Assembly: GCA_019414345.1 (NCBI GenBank)
Contig: DXMF01000021.1
Span: forward strand, 1-64,000
Reading direction: 5' to 3'
Origin: Collinsella sp.
GTDB lineage: Bacteria > Actinomycetota > Coriobacteriia > Coriobacteriales > Coriobacteriaceae
Length of the DNA: 64,000 nucleotides
Under the pieces are notes generated by a model, which saw nothing but the letters and a program-made list of their open reading frames with translations, had not been told where the DNA came from and searched no databases. The position numbers and the translations under genes are program-made. Shown piece by piece: positions 40,950 through 49,671 of this stretch (position 1 is its first letter; every line of letters starts with the position of its first letter).

Positions 40950-41789
40950 TTATGCCTCCTCGAGCTCGAGTCGGTTATCGGCAATGTCCTGGGCGGTCGC
41001 GCGGTAGAGCTCGTCGATAAAGGCGACCTTAAAGCTTGCCGGGGCATCGGCGACGGCGGCGGCACGCGTGCCGGCAACGTTGTAGACGGCGGTGCCGCAG
41101 ACGGCTGCCGTAAACGGGTCGGCGGCGCAGGCGTACACGGCCAGCACGCCGCCCTGCGAGCAGCCGCAGCCGGTGATCTTGGACATGAGCGGGCTGCCGC
41201 CGTGGGACTTGGCCACGGTCGTGCCGTCGGTAATCAGGTCGACTTCGCCCGAGACCACTACGGCGCCGCCGGTGTAGCGGGCGAGCGCCACGGCGGCATC
41301 GCGGGCGGCGTCGACCGTGTCGGTGGTGTCGACGCCGCGCACGCGGCTCAGATCAGCCGCCTCGCCCTCAAGACCCCACAGGCCGCCGAGTGCAATGATC
41401 TCGGAGGCATTGCCGCGCACGATGGCGGGCTTGTACTGCTTGAGCTCGTTTACCAGCTGGGTGCGCAGGCTACCGATGCCCAGACCAACCGGATCGAGCA
41501 CCCAGGGCTTGCCGGCGTCGTGTGCCGCCTTGGCCGCGCGGGGAATCGTCTGCTCGTAGATGGGAAAGAGCGTGCCCATATTGAGATAGATGGCGCCGCC
41601 GCCGGCAACGAGTGCCTCGCCCTCGTCGGGCAGATAGACCATGGCGGCCGATCCGCCCACGGCGAGCTGTGCGTTGGCGACAAAGTCGATCGTCACCGTG
41701 TTGGTGATGGAGCCCGCCATCGGATTGGTGGCGCGAATCTCCTCCACGGCCTTGATCACGTTTTGCTTAAGCTGTTCCGAATCGATCAC
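40950..41789 (-). CDS. thiM: Hydroxyethylthiazole kinase
   Basis: Ribokinase-like enzyme of 279 aa that phosphorylates 4-methyl-5-hydroxyethylthiazole in thiamine salvage. Conserved elements include the N-terminal SITNTVTIDFVANAQLAVGGS, GALYLNMGTL-like AIYLNMGTLFP, VLDPVGLGIGSLR and the ATP-binding GCGCSQGGVL stretch. First gene of the operon with the thiamine-binding protein (3 nt away) and thiE. A TPP riboswitch with an intrinsic terminator precedes it. Confidence 0.94.
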   Translation of the reverse strand: MIDSEQLKQNVIKAVEEIRATNPMAGSITNTVTIDFVANAQLAVGGSAAMVYLPDEGEALVAGGGAIYLNMGTLFPIYEQTIPRAAKAAHDAGKPWVLDPVGLGIGSLRTQLVNELKQYKPAIVRGNASEIIALGGLWGLEGEAADLSRVRGVDTTDTVDAARDAAVALARYTGGAVVVSGEVDLITDGTTVAKSHGGSPLMSKITGCGCSQGGVLAVYACAADPFTAAVCGTAVYNVAGTRAAAVADAPASFKVAFIDELYRATAQDIADNRLELEEA

Positions 41790-41811
41790 TGCACATGCCT
41801 CCTTGGCATAG

Positions 41812-41842
41812 AAAAGGGGCGCTGTGCATAGACAGCGCCCCT
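41812..41842 (-). terminator. Riboswitch expression-platform terminator
   Basis: AGGGGCGCTGT and ACAGCGCCCCT form an 11-bp stem followed on the minus strand by TTTT, between the TPP aptamer and thiM. It supports control by premature termination. Confidence 0.85.
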
Positions 41843-41857
41843 AAAAAGGCGGCATGC

Positions 41858-41950
41858 TCCCTACGCCAGCATTAACTGACAGGTTCAAAGGATTGGGCCC
41901 CATGCCCTCTCAGCCTTGTGGTTTGCACCGCCGGCACTCCCGCATCGAAT
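41858..41950 (-). promoter_or_regulatory. TPP riboswitch (THI element)
   Basis: On the minus strand the aptamer shows CTGAGAGGG near 41909, then GAACCTGTCAG and TTAATGCTGGCGTAGGGA at the 3' side. These are the conserved THI-box segments of the pyrophosphate and pyrimidine arms. A P1-like GCCGGC/GCTGGC pairing closes it. It lies upstream of thiM and a terminator hairpin, so TPP should switch the operon off. Confidence 0.93.
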
Positions 41951-41972
41951 CTGTTGTTCCCTATACTAGCGC

Positions 41973-42074
41973 ACCTGCCAAAAAGGGACAGGTTTATTTT
42001 GGCAGGTAACAACTGGGGCTTTGCGTTTTCCCAGATAAAACCTGCCAATATAAACCTGTCCCTTTTTGGCAGGT
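41973..42074. repeat. Inverted pair of REP-like 44-nt elements
   Basis: The element starting ACCTGCCAAAAAGGGACAGG occurs at 41973-42016 and, inverted, at 42031-42074. A third copy is at 19866. Each folds into a 11-12 bp hairpin with an asymmetric GGGACAGG loop. Pairs of inverted copies with a short spacer are the BIME arrangement known for REP sequences mobilised by RAYT transposases. None of the surrounding genes is a transposase. Confidence 0.8.
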
Positions 42075-42077
42075 CGG

Positions 42078-42083
42078 TACAAT
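42078..42083 (+). promoter_or_regulatory. Putative -10 box (TACAAT) of HAD gene
   Basis: TACAAT lies 31 nt before the HAD start codon, immediately after the REP-like hairpin. No clear -35. Confidence 0.45.
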
Positions 42084-42114
42084 AGACGGGATTAAGAATG
42101 ACCGAGGGGACCTT

Positions 42115-43023
42115 ATGATTAAACTTGTGCTGACCGATATGGACGATACGCTGATTCCGGCCGGGCGCAACGGCGCCAGCGATTATGCCATCGAGGGCAT
42201 TCATGCCATGCAGGCGGCGGGCCTGCACTTTGGGCCGGTTTCGGGTCGTCAGCCGTCTGCGATGGGCTGGATGTTTAAAAATCGTTCCGAGTGCTATTCG
42301 ACCGGCGCATTCTGTAACGGCCAGGTCATGTTTGTCGACGGCGAGGCGGTCGCCTCGCGTGCGACCGATAGCGACGCACTAATGCGTTTAGCCGCCTATC
42401 TGGAAGAAGAAACCGACGATACCTATCTGAAGGTCTACAGCTTAGGTGATGACTTTTGGGATAACGATGCCTATTGCGTGACACATGATGCCGAGCGCGT
42501 GCGCCGCGCCATGGAATCAGGCGGCAATGCGTGGCTCAAAGGCGAAGAGGCCCCGTGTCGTCCCGTTGTCGATGACGCGCCGGTGTTTAAGGCGAATATC
42601 TGGAGTGCCCGTTCGCGTGAGGAGCTCGCGGAGCTACGCGAGCGCGTTGCCGCCGAGGTGCCGGAACTCTCGCTTGTGTTTCCCAACAACCGAGTGCGCC
42701 TGTTCGACATCCTTCCGGCCGGTTGGGACAAGGGCTGTGCTGCGCTGGAGCTGGCGCGCGCTTTGGGCCTGACGCCCGACGAGGTGGCCGTATTTGGCGA
42801 TTCCGATAACGACCTGCCCATGATCGATGCCGTTCCCAACTCCGTTGCAGTCGCCAATGCCAACGAGGCCGTTACGGCGGCGGCGCGCTGGCATATTGGC
42901 GCTGCGGCAGATGATGCGGTCGCCGGGGCTCTGCATCAGATTGCCGCCTGCGCCGCGACGGGGGAGATGCCGTCGTTTATGCGCCAGATGGACGCGGCGG
43001 GTCTTGGCGCCGTGAACGTCTAG
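42115..43023 (+). CDS. Cof-type HAD phosphatase
   Basis: A 302-aa hydrolase of the haloacid dehalogenase superfamily. The catalytic DxD motif is LVLTDMDDTL, the threonine/serine motif is VSGRQ, and the last motif GDSDNDLPMI carries the metal-binding acidic residues. WDKGCAALELARAL provides the lysine before it. Cof-type caps act on phosphorylated sugars or cofactors; which one is unknown. The stop is 10 nt before a LysR gene, so the two could be cotranscribed. GAGGGGACC precedes ATG. Confidence 0.88.
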   Translation: MIKLVLTDMDDTLIPAGRNGASDYAIEGIHAMQAAGLHFGPVSGRQPSAMGWMFKNRSECYSTGAFCNGQVMFVDGEAVASRATDSDALMRLAAYLEEETDDTYLKVYSLGDDFWDNDAYCVTHDAERVRRAMESGGNAWLKGEEAPCRPVVDDAPVFKANIWSARSREELAELRERVAAEVPELSLVFPNNRVRLFDILPAGWDKGCAALELARALGLTPDEVAVFGDSDNDLPMIDAVPNSVAVANANEAVTAAARWHIGAAADDAVAGALHQIAACAATGEMPSFMRQMDAAGLGAVNV

Positions 43024-43033
43024 GGAGAAAGTC

Positions 43034-43930
43034 ATGAAGCTTCAGCAGCTCAGGTATGTTGTCAAGGTTGCCGAATGCGGTAGCATCACCGAGGCCTCGC
43101 GCCGACTCTTTGTGTCGCAGCCTTCGATTACCGCGTCGATTCGCGACCTCGAAAACGAGATGGGCGTGCGCATCTTTGAGCGCACCAACAAGGGCGTCAT
43201 TGTGTCCGAGGAAGGCGAGACCTTCTTGGGCTACGCGCGCCAGGTACTCGACCAGGCCGACCTGCTCGAGGGCAAGTACAAGGGCGCATCCGAGCAGGTG
43301 CCGCACTTTAGTGTGAGCTGTCAGCATTATTCCTTTGCCGTTAACGCGTTTGTTGACGTGATCCGCGAGTTCGATGCCGCGCGCTACGACTTTACCCTGC
43401 GCGAGGAGCAAACCCACGAGATTATCGAGGACGTCGCGCACATGAAAAGCGAGCTCGGCATCCTGTATCTGTCGGAGCACAATCGCGAGGTCATCGAGCG
43501 CATGTTGGCGGCCAACGAGCTCGTGTTCGAAGGGCTCTTCTGCGCCACGCCGCATGTCTTTGTATGCGCCGACCATCCACTGGCGGACCACGCCAGCGTG
43601 ACGCTCGAAGACCTCGAGGACTACCCATTTTTGTCCTATGAGCAGGGCAGCTACAACTCGTTTTACTATTCCGAGGAACTGACCTCGACGTTTGAGCGCC
43701 GCAAGAACATCCGCGTGCGCGATCGTGCGACGCTGTTCAACCTGGTCATGGGCCTCAACGGCTACACGGTATGCTCAGGCGTGATCAGTCACGAGCTCAA
43801 CGGCCCCGGCATCATCTCGATTCCGCTCGATGTGGACGAGTACATGGAGATCGGCATCATCACGCGCAAGAACACGACGCTTACGCGCTACGGCCAAGCC
43901 TATATCGACGCGATCCGCCAGCATATCTAG
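43034..43930 (+). CDS. LysR family transcriptional regulator
   Basis: A 298-aa LysR protein. The N-terminal HTH is MKLQQLRYVVKVAECGSITEASRRLFVSQPSITASIRDLE. The substrate-binding domain continues to the end. The methionine-synthase-like gene is encoded 155 nt downstream, and a palindrome lies between the two. It probably senses a sulfur or methionine metabolite, but this is inferred from position only. The start follows AGGGAG. Confidence 0.88.
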   Translation: MKLQQLRYVVKVAECGSITEASRRLFVSQPSITASIRDLENEMGVRIFERTNKGVIVSEEGETFLGYARQVLDQADLLEGKYKGASEQVPHFSVSCQHYSFAVNAFVDVIREFDAARYDFTLREEQTHEIIEDVAHMKSELGILYLSEHNREVIERMLAANELVFEGLFCATPHVFVCADHPLADHASVTLEDLEDYPFLSYEQGSYNSFYYSEELTSTFERRKNIRVRDRATLFNLVMGLNGYTVCSGVISHELNGPGIISIPLDVDEYMEIGIITRKNTTLTRYGQAYIDAIRQHI

Positions 43931-43976
43931 ACTTCTGCGTCTTGCACGGGTCAAATCTCTTTATGGCAGTTCCAAC

Positions 43977-43999
43977 TGATATAGGAAGTATCTATATCA
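43977..43999. promoter_or_regulatory. Palindromic operator upstream of methionine-synthase-like gene
   Basis: TGATATAG and CTATATCA form a perfect 8-bp inverted repeat with a 7-nt spacer, about 90 nt before the start codon of the gene at 44086. It fits the T-N11-A style of LysR boxes. The adjacent LysR protein is the likely binder. Confidence 0.5.
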
Positions 44000-44085
44000 A
44001 ACTGTTATAAACGTATATTTTACGATGGCCATATAAGCGCTCATACTCTGTCCCAGTAAAGCAACCAATGCAAAGGGAGATATCT

Positions 44086-45219
44086 ATGAGCACTTCAATT
44101 CAACCGAACGCGCCGTTTCGCGCCGATATCGTCGGCAGCTTTCTTCGTCCGCAGGCCGTGAAGGACGCCCGTGCCGCCTACGCCGCGGGTACGCTCGATG
44201 ACGACGGCCTTAAGGCCGTCGAGGACGATGCCATTCGCGATTTGGTGGCCAAGCAGAAGGCCGCCGGCCTGCAGGTTATCACCGATGGCGAGTTCCGCCG
44301 CAGCTACTGGCACCTCGATTTTATGTGGGGCCTTAACGGCATTGAGCGCCGCACCTCACGCACGGGTTATATGTTCCATGACGAGGAGACGACGGCCGAC
44401 ACCGCCGTGGTAACCGGTCCCATTGGCGGCGAGAATCATCCGTTCGTCGAGCACTTCAAATTTGTCAAGGCGCTCGAGGGGGAGGGCCGGGTCGCGCGAC
44501 AGACCATTCCGGCGCCGATCCAGACGTTCTCCGAAGTCACGCTCGACCGCTGCGATGGCCAGCAGGAGAGCCTGCGCGCCGTCTACAAGACCGATGAGGA
44601 ACTTGCCGACGCCATCGCAGCCGCTTATCGCACGGTGATTGCCGACCTGTACGCAGCAGGCTGCCGCAATATCCAGTTTGATGACTGTACTTGGGGTATC
44701 TACTGCGACACCGATTTCGTGGCAAAGACCGGCATGAGCCCGGTCGACCTGCAAAAGGTAAGCGAGCTGGGTGTGGCGCTCAACAATGCCGCCATCGCGG
44801 GCAAGCCCGACGATTTGGTTATCAACACGCACGTATGCCGCGGCAACTACCACTCCACCTATGCTTTTGAGGGTGGCTACGACCCCATCGCGCCGTACCT
44901 GTTTACGCATGAGGACGTTGACGCATTCTATCTGGAGTTCGATACGCCGCGCGCCGGTGGTTTTGAGCCGCTCAAGCACGTTGCTCCCGGCAAGAAGGTC
45001 GTGTTGGGCTTGGTGACCACCAAGGCCGCTGAGCTTGAGGACGAGGACGCCATCGTCGAGCGTATTCACGAGGCTGCAAAGTATGTTCCGCTCGAGAACC
45101 TGTATCTGTCGCCCCAGTGTGGCTTTGCCAGCTGCGAGATTGGCAACAAGCTGACCGAGGACGAGCAGTGGGCAAAGATTGCGCTGGTCAAGCGCATTGC
45201 GGAGCGCGTTTGGAAGTAG
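44086..45219 (+). CDS. MetE-like (YxjG/YxjH-type) methionine synthase family protein
   Basis: A 377-aa TIM-barrel protein resembling the C-terminal half of cobalamin-independent methionine synthase. VGSFLRP at the N-terminus, ITDGEFRR, FDDCTWG, NTHVCRGN and YLSPQCGFAS contain the zinc ligands (His/Cys, Glu, Cys). Such short proteins act on alternative methyl donors or in methionine recycling. The exact substrate is unknown. ATG follows AAAGGGAG. It sits directly after a LysR gene and an operator-like palindrome. Confidence 0.87.
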   Translation: MSTSIQPNAPFRADIVGSFLRPQAVKDARAAYAAGTLDDDGLKAVEDDAIRDLVAKQKAAGLQVITDGEFRRSYWHLDFMWGLNGIERRTSRTGYMFHDEETTADTAVVTGPIGGENHPFVEHFKFVKALEGEGRVARQTIPAPIQTFSEVTLDRCDGQQESLRAVYKTDEELADAIAAAYRTVIADLYAAGCRNIQFDDCTWGIYCDTDFVAKTGMSPVDLQKVSELGVALNNAAIAGKPDDLVINTHVCRGNYHSTYAFEGGYDPIAPYLFTHEDVDAFYLEFDTPRAGGFEPLKHVAPGKKVVLGLVTTKAAELEDEDAIVERIHEAAKYVPLENLYLSPQCGFASCEIGNKLTEDEQWAKIALVKRIAERVWK

Positions 45220-45265
45220 CAGTACCGTTTGCGGGGACGGTGCGTGCGGGGCGGCATATATCACG

Positions 45266-45271
45266 TACAAT
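45266..45271 (+). promoter_or_regulatory. Putative -10 box (TACAAT) of uracil permease
   Basis: TACAAT lies 69 nt before the permease ATG. The 60-nt leader contains a weak hairpin (CAGG...CCTG). Confidence 0.4.
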
Positions 45272-45340
45272 GGTTCGGATCGTATCGTTCGGGCAGGTTA
45301 TCCGATATGCCTGATCGCCCTTCCATTCGAAAGGACATCC

Positions 45341-46675
45341 ATGTCCCAATCCTCGACGCCCGCCGTCACCGATGCCATCTACGATGCATCGTCGCTCGGC
45401 CGCCCGCGCATGTTTCTGCTCGGTCTGCAGCATCTATTCGCGATGTTCGGTGCCACGGTGCTCGTACCCGTGCTCACCGGTCTCTCGGTATCGGCAACGC
45501 TTTTGTTTGCCGGCTTGGGCACGCTGCTGTTCCACTTCCTGTCGCGCGGTAAGGTGCCGGCATTTTTGGGCTCATCGTTTGCCTTTATTGCCGGTTATGC
45601 CGCAATCGCGCCCAACGGCGAGACCGAGCTTTTGCCCTACGCCTGCCTGGGCGTAGCTTGTGCCGGTCTGCTCTATCCGGTGCTGGCGGCGCTCTTCCGC
45701 GCGTTTGGCGCCAAGCGTGTCATGCGTTTCTTTCCGCCGGTGGTGACTGGCCCCATCGTCATTTCCATCGGCTTGATCCTGGCAAGTTCCGCTATTGCTA
45801 ACTGCCAGACCAACTGGCTTGTGGCTGTCATTGGCGTTGCCGTTATCGTCATCTGCAACATCTGGGGCCGTGGCATGGTCAAGATCGTGCCGATTTTGCT
45901 GGGCGTTGTGGTGAGCTATGCCGTTGCGGCTGCGCTCGGCGAGGTTGATTTCTCGGGCGTTGCCGCCGCTCCGTGGGTCGGTCTGCCCATCGTGTGGGAC
46001 AACACCGTGTTTGCACTCTTTGGGCCGCAGTTCGATAGCGGTCTTGCCACGACGGCCATCATCACCATCATGCCGCTGGCCTTCGCGACCATGATCGAGC
46101 ATATCGGCGATATCTCTGCTATCGGTTCGACTTGCGAGCGCAACTACATTGCCGATCCCGGTCTGCATCGCACGCTGCTCGGCGACGGCCTTGCCACGAT
46201 TCTGGCTTCGCTCTTTGGCGCTCCGGCCAACACTACGTATGGTGAGAACACCGGCGTGCTCGCCCTGACGCGCGTGTTCGACCCGCGCGTAATTCGAATT
46301 GCCGCGTGTTGCGCCATCGTGCTTTCGTTCTGCCCCAAGTTCGCGGCTGTCATTGCGGCCATGCCGGCGTGTGTGATCGGCGGTGTGTCGCTCGTGCTCT
46401 ACGGCATGATCAGCGCTGTGGGCGTCCGCAACCTCATCGAGAACCAGGTCGATTTCCAGAACAACCGCAACGTGCTGGTTGCCGCGCTGGTGCTCGTGCT
46501 TTCGCTCGGCATCGCGTACAGCACCGCCGGCGCCATCGTGTTGGAGCTGGGCGGCGTGACCATTTCGCTGTCCGGCATTGCCGTGGGCTCACTGGTGGGC
46601 ATTGTGCTCAACGCCATCCTGCCGGGTAACGACTTTGAGTTTGATGTCTCCGAGCTTGAGGAGGCTGCTGAGTAG
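45341..46675 (+). CDS. uraA: Uracil permease (NCS2 family)
   Basis: A 444-aa NCS2 transporter with fourteen predicted helices. LGLQHLFAMFGATVLVPVLTG begins the first TM region, and the conserved EHIGD and GENTGVLALTRVFDPRVIRIA motifs are specific to uracil permeases. PVVTGPIVISIGL also matches. It likely imports uracil by proton symport. ATG at 45341 follows AAAGGAC. It stands alone and has a strong terminator. Confidence 0.9.
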   Translation: MSQSSTPAVTDAIYDASSLGRPRMFLLGLQHLFAMFGATVLVPVLTGLSVSATLLFAGLGTLLFHFLSRGKVPAFLGSSFAFIAGYAAIAPNGETELLPYACLGVACAGLLYPVLAALFRAFGAKRVMRFFPPVVTGPIVISIGLILASSAIANCQTNWLVAVIGVAVIVICNIWGRGMVKIVPILLGVVVSYAVAAALGEVDFSGVAAAPWVGLPIVWDNTVFALFGPQFDSGLATTAIITIMPLAFATMIEHIGDISAIGSTCERNYIADPGLHRTLLGDGLATILASLFGAPANTTYGENTGVLALTRVFDPRVIRIAACCAIVLSFCPKFAAVIAAMPACVIGGVSLVLYGMISAVGVRNLIENQVDFQNNRNVLVAALVLVLSLGIAYSTAGAIVLELGGVTISLSGIAVGSLVGIVLNAILPGNDFEFDVSELEEAAE

Positions 46676-46700
46676 CAGCTGCGTTCAGCTAAAACAAGAT

Positions 46701-46739
46701 ATGGTGCCCATGCGTATATGCGTGTGGGCACCATTTTTA
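46701..46739 (+). terminator. Intrinsic terminator after uraA
   Basis: ATGGTGCCCA and TGGGCACCAT form a perfect 10-bp stem with an inner TGCG/CGTG extension and a TTTTT tail. It overlaps the end of the convergent esterase gene. Confidence 0.88.
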
Positions 46740-47402
46740 ATGTGTCAGTATCCAGTGGATGCCGCGGGCCATGCGTAAGTCGGTTTGGGCAAAGTGATTG
46801 CCGGGGTTGAGCTCCAGCGTTGTTGGAACGCCGCGCTCGACGAGCAACGCTTCCATCGCGCGTGTGTCGTCGAGTACATGCCGCATCATGCGGTTGGGCG
46901 TCTTGGTTTCCTTTTTGCCGAGTGACAGGTAGACGGCTTGCGGGCTGCCGGCAAAAGGGGCCGTGCTGGCACGGTCGACAAAGTCGGGAAACCATAGCGA
47001 CCCCGATGCGCTCGCGGCGCGGTCAAAGGCGTCGGTTTGCCAGAGGGACCAGAGTGCGAAGAGGCCCGCGAGCGAGTAGCCGGCAATGCCGCGCCAGGTG
47101 GGCGGCTGAGGAAGCGACGACTCGACCTGGGGGATTATCTGATTCAGCAGCTCATCAAGAAAATCGGCAGCTTGGCCGCCGAAAGGCTCGGCATCGCGTA
47201 CGGTCCCGTCGCATGCCCAGGGGCTCAGCTCGCGATTCCAATCGAGCCCGCCAATGGTGACGAGGGCGAATGGCGGACAGTCGAGCTCTCGGCAACACTT
47301 ATAAACCTCGCTGCCGTCGCCCACGACCACAGGAAGGTAGATGACAGGCGCGCTTTCCGTATGATTCGAATAAACGGTTATCTGCTTTTGATGCGCTTCC
47401 AT
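46737..47402 (-). CDS. Alpha/beta-hydrolase esterase (IroE/Fes-like)
   Basis: A 221-aa alpha/beta-hydrolase. The nucleophile elbow is GIAGYSLAGLFALW (Ser in GxSxAG), the glutamine/aspartate region is FPDFVDRAS, and the catalytic His lies in NPGNHFAQTD. WNRELSPWACDG resembles IroE- and Fes-like siderophore-ester hydrolases, but the substrate is not settled. No siderophore genes are nearby. GAGAGA precedes ATG. Confidence 0.75.
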   Translation of the reverse strand: MEAHQKQITVYSNHTESAPVIYLPVVVGDGSEVYKCCRELDCPPFALVTIGGLDWNRELSPWACDGTVRDAEPFGGQAADFLDELLNQIIPQVESSLPQPPTWRGIAGYSLAGLFALWSLWQTDAFDRAASASGSLWFPDFVDRASTAPFAGSPQAVYLSLGKKETKTPNRMMRHVLDDTRAMEALLVERGVPTTLELNPGNHFAQTDLRMARGIHWILTH

Positions 47403-47609
47403 GACGGGCTTCTCTCAGTGTTGTGATATCGGCAGCCCCAATTGTCGCACGCCAGCGTATGCCGGTTGGGCTAGACCAAAGACAATCTCGTGCATCCCCT
47501 GCGGACGCATATGGAAAACGCCACCGCCGGAGGGGAGCTCGGCGGTGGCGTTGTTAAACGGTGCTGGGGCTCGGGGCCTTCGCGGGAGCTGCCATGTGCG
47601 CAGAGGCGT

Positions 47610-49400
47610 CTAAGAGCGCTTACGGCTCGCCATGGTGCCTGCGGCGATAGCGGCTGTTCCCGCAAGGACGGTTGCCACGATGGCCGCACCCGAGGTGTCG
47701 CCGGTTGCCGCGAGCACGCCGGTAGTCTTGGCTTTCGTGGTTGAAGCCGCAACGGCCTTGGTCGGCTTTGAGCCCTCAGGCTTGGGGTTCTGCTTGGACT
47801 CCGCGGGCTTGCTTTCTGCGGGCTTGGTCTCGTCGGGCTTGGGGTCTTCCGGCTTGGCTACCTCGGGAGGTGCGATGGTCGTACTTTTGGCGACTGCTTT
47901 GATATAGAGGGAGTCGACCGTGGCGTCGCCCGTGCCGATGGCTTGGCCTGCCTCGTAGATGCCGTCACGGAGCTTGCGATAGTCAATGACCTTGCCACCT
48001 TCGGGCGTCTGGATGGCGGCGTTCTCAATCTTGATGGTGCCGATTGTCTTGCCGTCAGCGCTCATGGCACGGGCAAAGATTGCCGCTGTATCTCCTTCGG
48101 CCGTTACCTTGCTGCGGATGATCGAGATGACTGCGGGTGTGACGCCCTCGCTGGTCTGGGCGATGATGCCGATGTTCTCGCCTTGGGGTTCGCGCCTCGT
48201 CTCGCCATCTTGGTTTTCGCTGTAGGGGATGGGGCCGTCGCCGTTCTCGACATAGCGGGCTATGGCCTTGACAACGGAGTCGCTGATGTAGATGTGGCCG
48301 CCCTTCTCGTTGGGTCGATCGTTTCTGGTGGAGAATGCAGCCGAAACCTCGCCTTCCGCAAACGCGTCCACGGTGGAGCCGTTCTTGACGACGATGTCGT
48401 CCTGGTAGGTGAAGAGGGCGTTGGCGCCACCGTATCTGCCTTTACTTGCACGGACCGTCACGTTTGCATGATCGAGGGTGATGCCCTTGTGGGCATAGAC
48501 GCCATATTCAACACCGTTTACGTTGAGGGAGGCGTTTGTGGCTGCGAGGCTGCCCTTGGCCTCGACGGCAGCGTCTTTCTCGGAGCTTGCCTTGACCTGG
48601 CTGCCGTCCGAGATGTTGATATTGCCGCCGCTCCAAAGGGCCTCACCATCGGCTGAGCTTGCCTCGACCGTCCCGCCATCCTTGATGGTGAGGTTCTTGT
48701 CGGCTCCAATACCCTTGTCCTTGGTAGCCCTGGCGGTGACGGCTCCGCTGTCGTCAATCGTGATATTGCCGTTTGCCCTGATGCCATCCGATGCACCCGT
48801 GGCGTTGACGTTGCCCGAACCTTTGATAGCGAGATCACCTCCGGCATTGATGGCATCAAACCCAGTGCTCGTGGCGTTGACGGATCCGGCTCCGTCGATG
48901 TTGATATTACCCGTGGTGAGGATAGCGTCCTCAGTAGATGTCACGCTGAGCGTGCCGCCCTCGTCGCCTTGGATATTGAGCTCGGCATTCTCGTTAGTGC
49001 CATGAGAAACGTTGATGCTTTCGATCCATTCGGCAGTGACGATGTTGGTTCCCGAGTAATTCACGTTGAGCTTGCCCGCGGCCTGGATCTCGCCGCCGTT
49101 ATAGTTGTTGAGCTTCAAGTCGTCGGCGCCGTCCCACGACCAGGTACCGGCCTCGTCGCTCGCCGCAGTGCCGGCGTTGTATTTGGTTTCGCCGACCTTG
49201 ACCCATTCCGCCGCGAGCGAGACGCTCGGCATGAGCAGCGAGCTCACCGTGAGCGCGCACACGGCGCCTACGACGATGCGGCGCGTCACGCGGCGCCAGC
49301 TGCCGTGCGCGAGTCCTATGCGACGGCGAACGTCGGGTTCGGCAACATGGGTTCCGGCGGTAGTGTCATTGCGTTTGGGGGTCGTGAACAAGGCTGCCAT
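47610..49400 (-). CDS. LAATG-anchored beta-helix surface protein, copy 1
   Basis: A 596-aa predicted cell-wall protein. A long signal region (MAALFTTPKRND..GSWRRVTRR) precedes a hydrophobic core (IVVGAVCALTVSSLLMPSVSLA) cleaved near residue 63. The body is about 23-24-residue repeats (for example IKGSGNVNATGASDGIRANG) forming a beta-helix. A Pro/Lys-rich spacer leads to the sortase motif LAATG (563-567), a TM helix and RKRS. It is about 60-70% similar by eye to the next gene upstream. The ATG at 49400 follows GGGAG. Ligand unknown. Confidence 0.85.
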   Translation of the reverse strand: MAALFTTPKRNDTTAGTHVAEPDVRRRIGLAHGSWRRVTRRIVVGAVCALTVSSLLMPSVSLAAEWVKVGETKYNAGTAASDEAGTWSWDGADDLKLNNYNGGEIQAAGKLNVNYSGTNIVTAEWIESINVSHGTNENAELNIQGDEGGTLSVTSTEDAILTTGNINIDGAGSVNATSTGFDAINAGGDLAIKGSGNVNATGASDGIRANGNITIDDSGAVTARATKDKGIGADKNLTIKDGGTVEASSADGEALWSGGNINISDGSQVKASSEKDAAVEAKGSLAATNASLNVNGVEYGVYAHKGITLDHANVTVRASKGRYGGANALFTYQDDIVVKNGSTVDAFAEGEVSAAFSTRNDRPNEKGGHIYISDSVVKAIARYVENGDGPIPYSENQDGETRREPQGENIGIIAQTSEGVTPAVISIIRSKVTAEGDTAAIFARAMSADGKTIGTIKIENAAIQTPEGGKVIDYRKLRDGIYEAGQAIGTGDATVDSLYIKAVAKSTTIAPPEVAKPEDPKPDETKPAESKPAESKQNPKPEGSKPTKAVAASTTKAKTTGVLAATGDTSGAAIVATVLAGTAAIAAGTMASRKRS

Positions 49401-49540
49401 GGTTGCTCCCGTTCTCATAGGGCCTATACGGCTAGGTTCAGCGTATCTGCTGGATGTTGCCGGCGGTAGTGCCGTTTGGAGGGCAAAATGGCCAAAATGG
49501 GGGAGAAATAGGCCGCACGCCGGCGCAGGGACCGACGCTA

Positions 49541-49580
49541 AAAGAAAAGCGCGGGGCCGCATGGCGACTCCGCGCTTTAT
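49541..49580 (-). terminator. Terminator of surface protein copy 2
   Basis: On the minus strand AAAGCGCGG pairs with CCGCGCTTT around an imperfect inner stem, followed by TTCTTTT. An almost identical hairpin ends the permease gene at 51583. Confidence 0.75.
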
Positions 49581-49604
49581 TGTTCAGCTTTTGCAGCCTT
49601 GCCC

Positions 49605-49650
49605 TTACGCTACGAAGAAGTAGACGGGGAAGGCAAGGGCTGCGATCCAC
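49605..49650 (-). pseudogene. Duplicated 3' tail of the NCS2 purine permease
   Basis: 46 bp ending in a stop codon match the permease 3' end at 51652-51697 at 43 of 46 positions and encode WIAALAFPVYFFVA versus WIAALAFLVYFFVA. The fragment sits between the two surface-protein genes and marks the boundary of a tandem duplication. Confidence 0.9.
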
Positions 49651-49671
49651 CCGTCCTGTGCGAAAAAGTGT

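Noticed and set aside
49401..49520. Cyclic-di-GMP or purine riboswitch in the surface-protein leader
   Set aside because: The leaders of both copies are similar, but the conserved core sequences of these riboswitches were not found.
49401..49562. Earlier start of surface protein copy 1
   Set aside because: The longer N-terminus includes the leader region and lacks a ribosome site; GGGAG supports the ATG at 49400. The same holds for copy 2.
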